A stretch of 64,000 bases of DNA from positions 248,001 to 312,000 of the forward strand of contig CAWHVF010000007.1 of the NCBI GenBank assembly GCA_963832785.1, given 5' to 3'. The notes under the pieces were generated by a model. The model was not told the DNA's origin and made no database searches. It saw nothing but the letters and a program-made list of their open reading frames with translations. A program made the position numbers and the translations under genes. The stretch comes from CAWBRT01 sp963832785. Its GTDB lineage: Bacteria > Acidobacteriota > Terriglobia > Terriglobales > Acidobacteriaceae. Shown piece after piece: positions 63,501 through 64,000 of the stretch. The stretch's first letter is position 1; each line of letters begins with the position of its first letter.

Positions 63501-64000
63501 TGAGCAATGGATTGTCCAGCACGATCCCATAGCCTGTGGCAAACGCATTGGCAGGCGATGTTCCTGCGATGAAGGTGGTGAACAGGAGCGTGTTGCCATT
63601 TATCTTGGCAACGAAGGCGTCGCACGCGCCTTGCGCAGCCCCTATGTACGTGCTGCCGCCGGCGGGAAAATCAGACGAGCAGGTTCCCCCGGTGATGTAG
63701 GCATTGCCGGACGCATCTACCGCAATGCCGTTGGCGCTGTCCTGCAGGCTTCCGCCCAGGTAGGTCGAATAGGTCAGCACCGGGTCGATCACCAACTCCA
63801 GGCTTTTGTCGTACTCGCCCAGGCGTAGCTGCGCCTGGCCGTCGCCGGCCAAGACGAATTCCACGCTGACCGGCTGCTTCTTGCCGGCCACCTGCTGGTA
63901 AGCATAGGGCTTGGCGAAACGAACCTCGCGGCCGCTGAGTTCGGCCACCAGGTCGCCGTCCGCGCCGATCGAGAGCTTGTCCATGCCGGAAATCGCCAGG
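60580..64000 (-). CDS. Large secreted SBBP/beta-propeller protein with HYDIN-like domains (5' end outside window)
   Basis: The visible 1140 residues begin inside a DUF7948-like region (DKLSIGADGDLVAELSG), followed by many SBBP repeats of the form STYLGGSLQDSANGIAVDASGNAYITGGT, then HYDIN-type immunoglobulin-like domains (SPASLTFGTVNVGTASTAQNVTVTNT), and a C-terminus with a basic stretch, a hydrophobic segment and GCGGGSSSA. The SBBP repeats form beta-propellers; such proteins are common in acidobacteria and are thought to act at the cell surface. The start lies beyond 64000, and the ATG at 63984 is internal. Confidence 0.9.
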   Translation of the reverse strand, partial: LAISGMDKLSIGADGDLVAELSGREVRFAKPYAYQQVAGKKQPVSVEFVLAGDGQAQLRLGEYDKSLELVIDPVLTYSTYLGGSLQDSANGIAVDASGNAYITGGTCSSDFPAGGSTYIGAAQGACDAFVAKINGNTLLFTTFIAGTSPANAFATGYGIVLDNPLLNLNIVPNGYPNIYIVGATSFRDLSGTAAGTPQGTYRGGDSDAFIAVLDSTNGNLIPVAGAQQLVTYLGGSLADFGYSIAVDTQQNVTVVGQTESPDFPVYNGFQPKTEDYVAFITKLDFGLHIPAVGANGCSTDPTMICPGSSAMTPRPSSQSENCASPSKCPATPDISTTYYFFSVLFGGQPVPPGPTWPAGFGGYVGGIPVPPNAITVGTPSVGPANVICPGNVAPQVLVAESAPYSATLPGYQTSGVLNWGAICSSITVNSRVADCTSLAPGTTPPTCIGFNFNWRILGPVVAPVFATTEAYGVALDPGGDVFAVGGSSTASLEPANIAWLPGMHYVGTGAWIAKVLGNDTATNATGVATKDAGSPVYLTPLGTNAADNSKTINVARGIAVDNQGRAYVVGTASGGIYTSANAMNSGVIGKTDAFLLRMDTSGSGIDYSTYLGGTNNDQGLAVAVDAGGWAYVAGSTQSSDIPLINPLYYGNSVAMNVLQGTQDAYLAKISPDGGSLIMSAYLGGSGSDQANAIALNNRGGGIIDIYVAGNTTSTDFPTQSAVQSNYGTNQDAFVASISGQSFPVLTVVSGGPAVTFSSPVAVGWSSTNANPSVTMPVVVRASQAPVHFSSITTSGEFTQTNNCGTPPNATLTPPATCTINVTFTPTATGTRNGSLTMVDDATNSPQIVGLTGTGELVQDTVSPASLTFGTVNVGTASTAQNVTVTNTDPAWPLIMSSVLASTTGITSGNGDFSVSSNNCNSLLATGQFCTIGVTFTPTTAGSRLGTLIINGNGNNFPFTVALSGSGNGTGSSPGGSTTQADFSLTGPTSQQVTAGTPMTFSVSLAGLGGSSSQSISLSCTGTGQITCSVSPTSVTLGTGANQTATVTVTVPKGQQVVIGSLRRPGRLLAAMLPFGALGLVLAGRRRRWLALLLLLLCLGVGMIGCGGGSSSASQTPQVTIYATNPGGLTHSMTVSLIVS

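Overview
The window is GC-rich, gene-dense bacterial chromosome. The gene content points to an Acidobacteriota genome of the Terriglobia/Koribacter type: a very large secreted SBBP-repeat protein ending in HYDIN-like domains, LpxI-type lipid A synthesis, CarD, many HD-GYP/GGDEF and sigma-54 regulators, an F1Fo operon with two b-type subunits and no a or c genes, and abundant inverted-repeat elements between genes. The lineage call is inference from gene content; no rRNA gene is present. I saw no tRNA gene, rRNA gene or CRISPR array.

Region by region. 1-4.5 kb: a frameshifted LarA-type racemase gene, an SDR dehydrogenase, a complete IS5-type element, a Nudix hydrolase, a secreted protein and a nitroreductase. 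4.6-11.5 kb: LigD without its polymerase domain, then a catabolic cluster (methylmalonyl-CoA epimerase, MFS carrier, cupin, enoyl-CoA hydratase) and a 14-helix drug exporter. 11.9-18.3 kb: DUF1015, aminotransferase and serA as a serine operon, converging on a lactate permease across a shared hairpin. 18.6-21.2 kb: the housekeeping operon rpsP-khpA-rimM-trmD-rplS.

21.3-24.8 kb: an apparent IS1-family transposon of about 3.26 kb. It has 31-of-32 bp terminal inverted repeats and an 8-bp target duplication. It carries a HEPN/Abi-like gene, a P63C gene and a small zinc-finger gene besides its transposase. A 143-bp non-autonomous relative is inserted directly beside it at the same target sequence. 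The transposase and P63C genes diverge from a shared region with perfect 15-bp inverted repeats and apparently leaderless starts. This is the most unusual system in the window.

24.8-34.6 kb: galT, yraN, a secreted protein, a REC-HD-GYP phosphodiesterase, a GT2 glycosyltransferase, a small zinc-ribbon protein, MoxR, HtpX and an MFS carrier. 34.7-43 kb: CarD diverging from greA plus a CDP-alcohol phosphotransferase, a bipolar histone-H1-like protein, lpxI and a Gfo/Idh oxidoreductase separated by an inserted response regulator, and 3-hydroxyacyl-CoA dehydrogenase. 43.2-49.9 kb: F1Fo genes b', b, delta, alpha, gamma, beta, epsilon, with a mobile repeat between gamma and beta. 50-64 kb: a methyltransferase, a candidate structured small RNA, a YbaK-type deacylase, a membrane HD-GYP/GAF/GGDEF protein, a sigma-54 activator fused to PilZ, an NtrC/NtrB-type pair, a second nitroreductase, a stand-alone receiver, and the SBBP protein running off the right edge.

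Intergenic DNA is unusually repeat-rich. At least five families can be told apart: TGTCAT-ended elements, CCGGGCTTCAGCCCGG hairpin elements, AT-rich GATTTTTGATT palindromes, TAGAGC-ended MITE-like DNA, and relatives of the IS1-type transposon ends.
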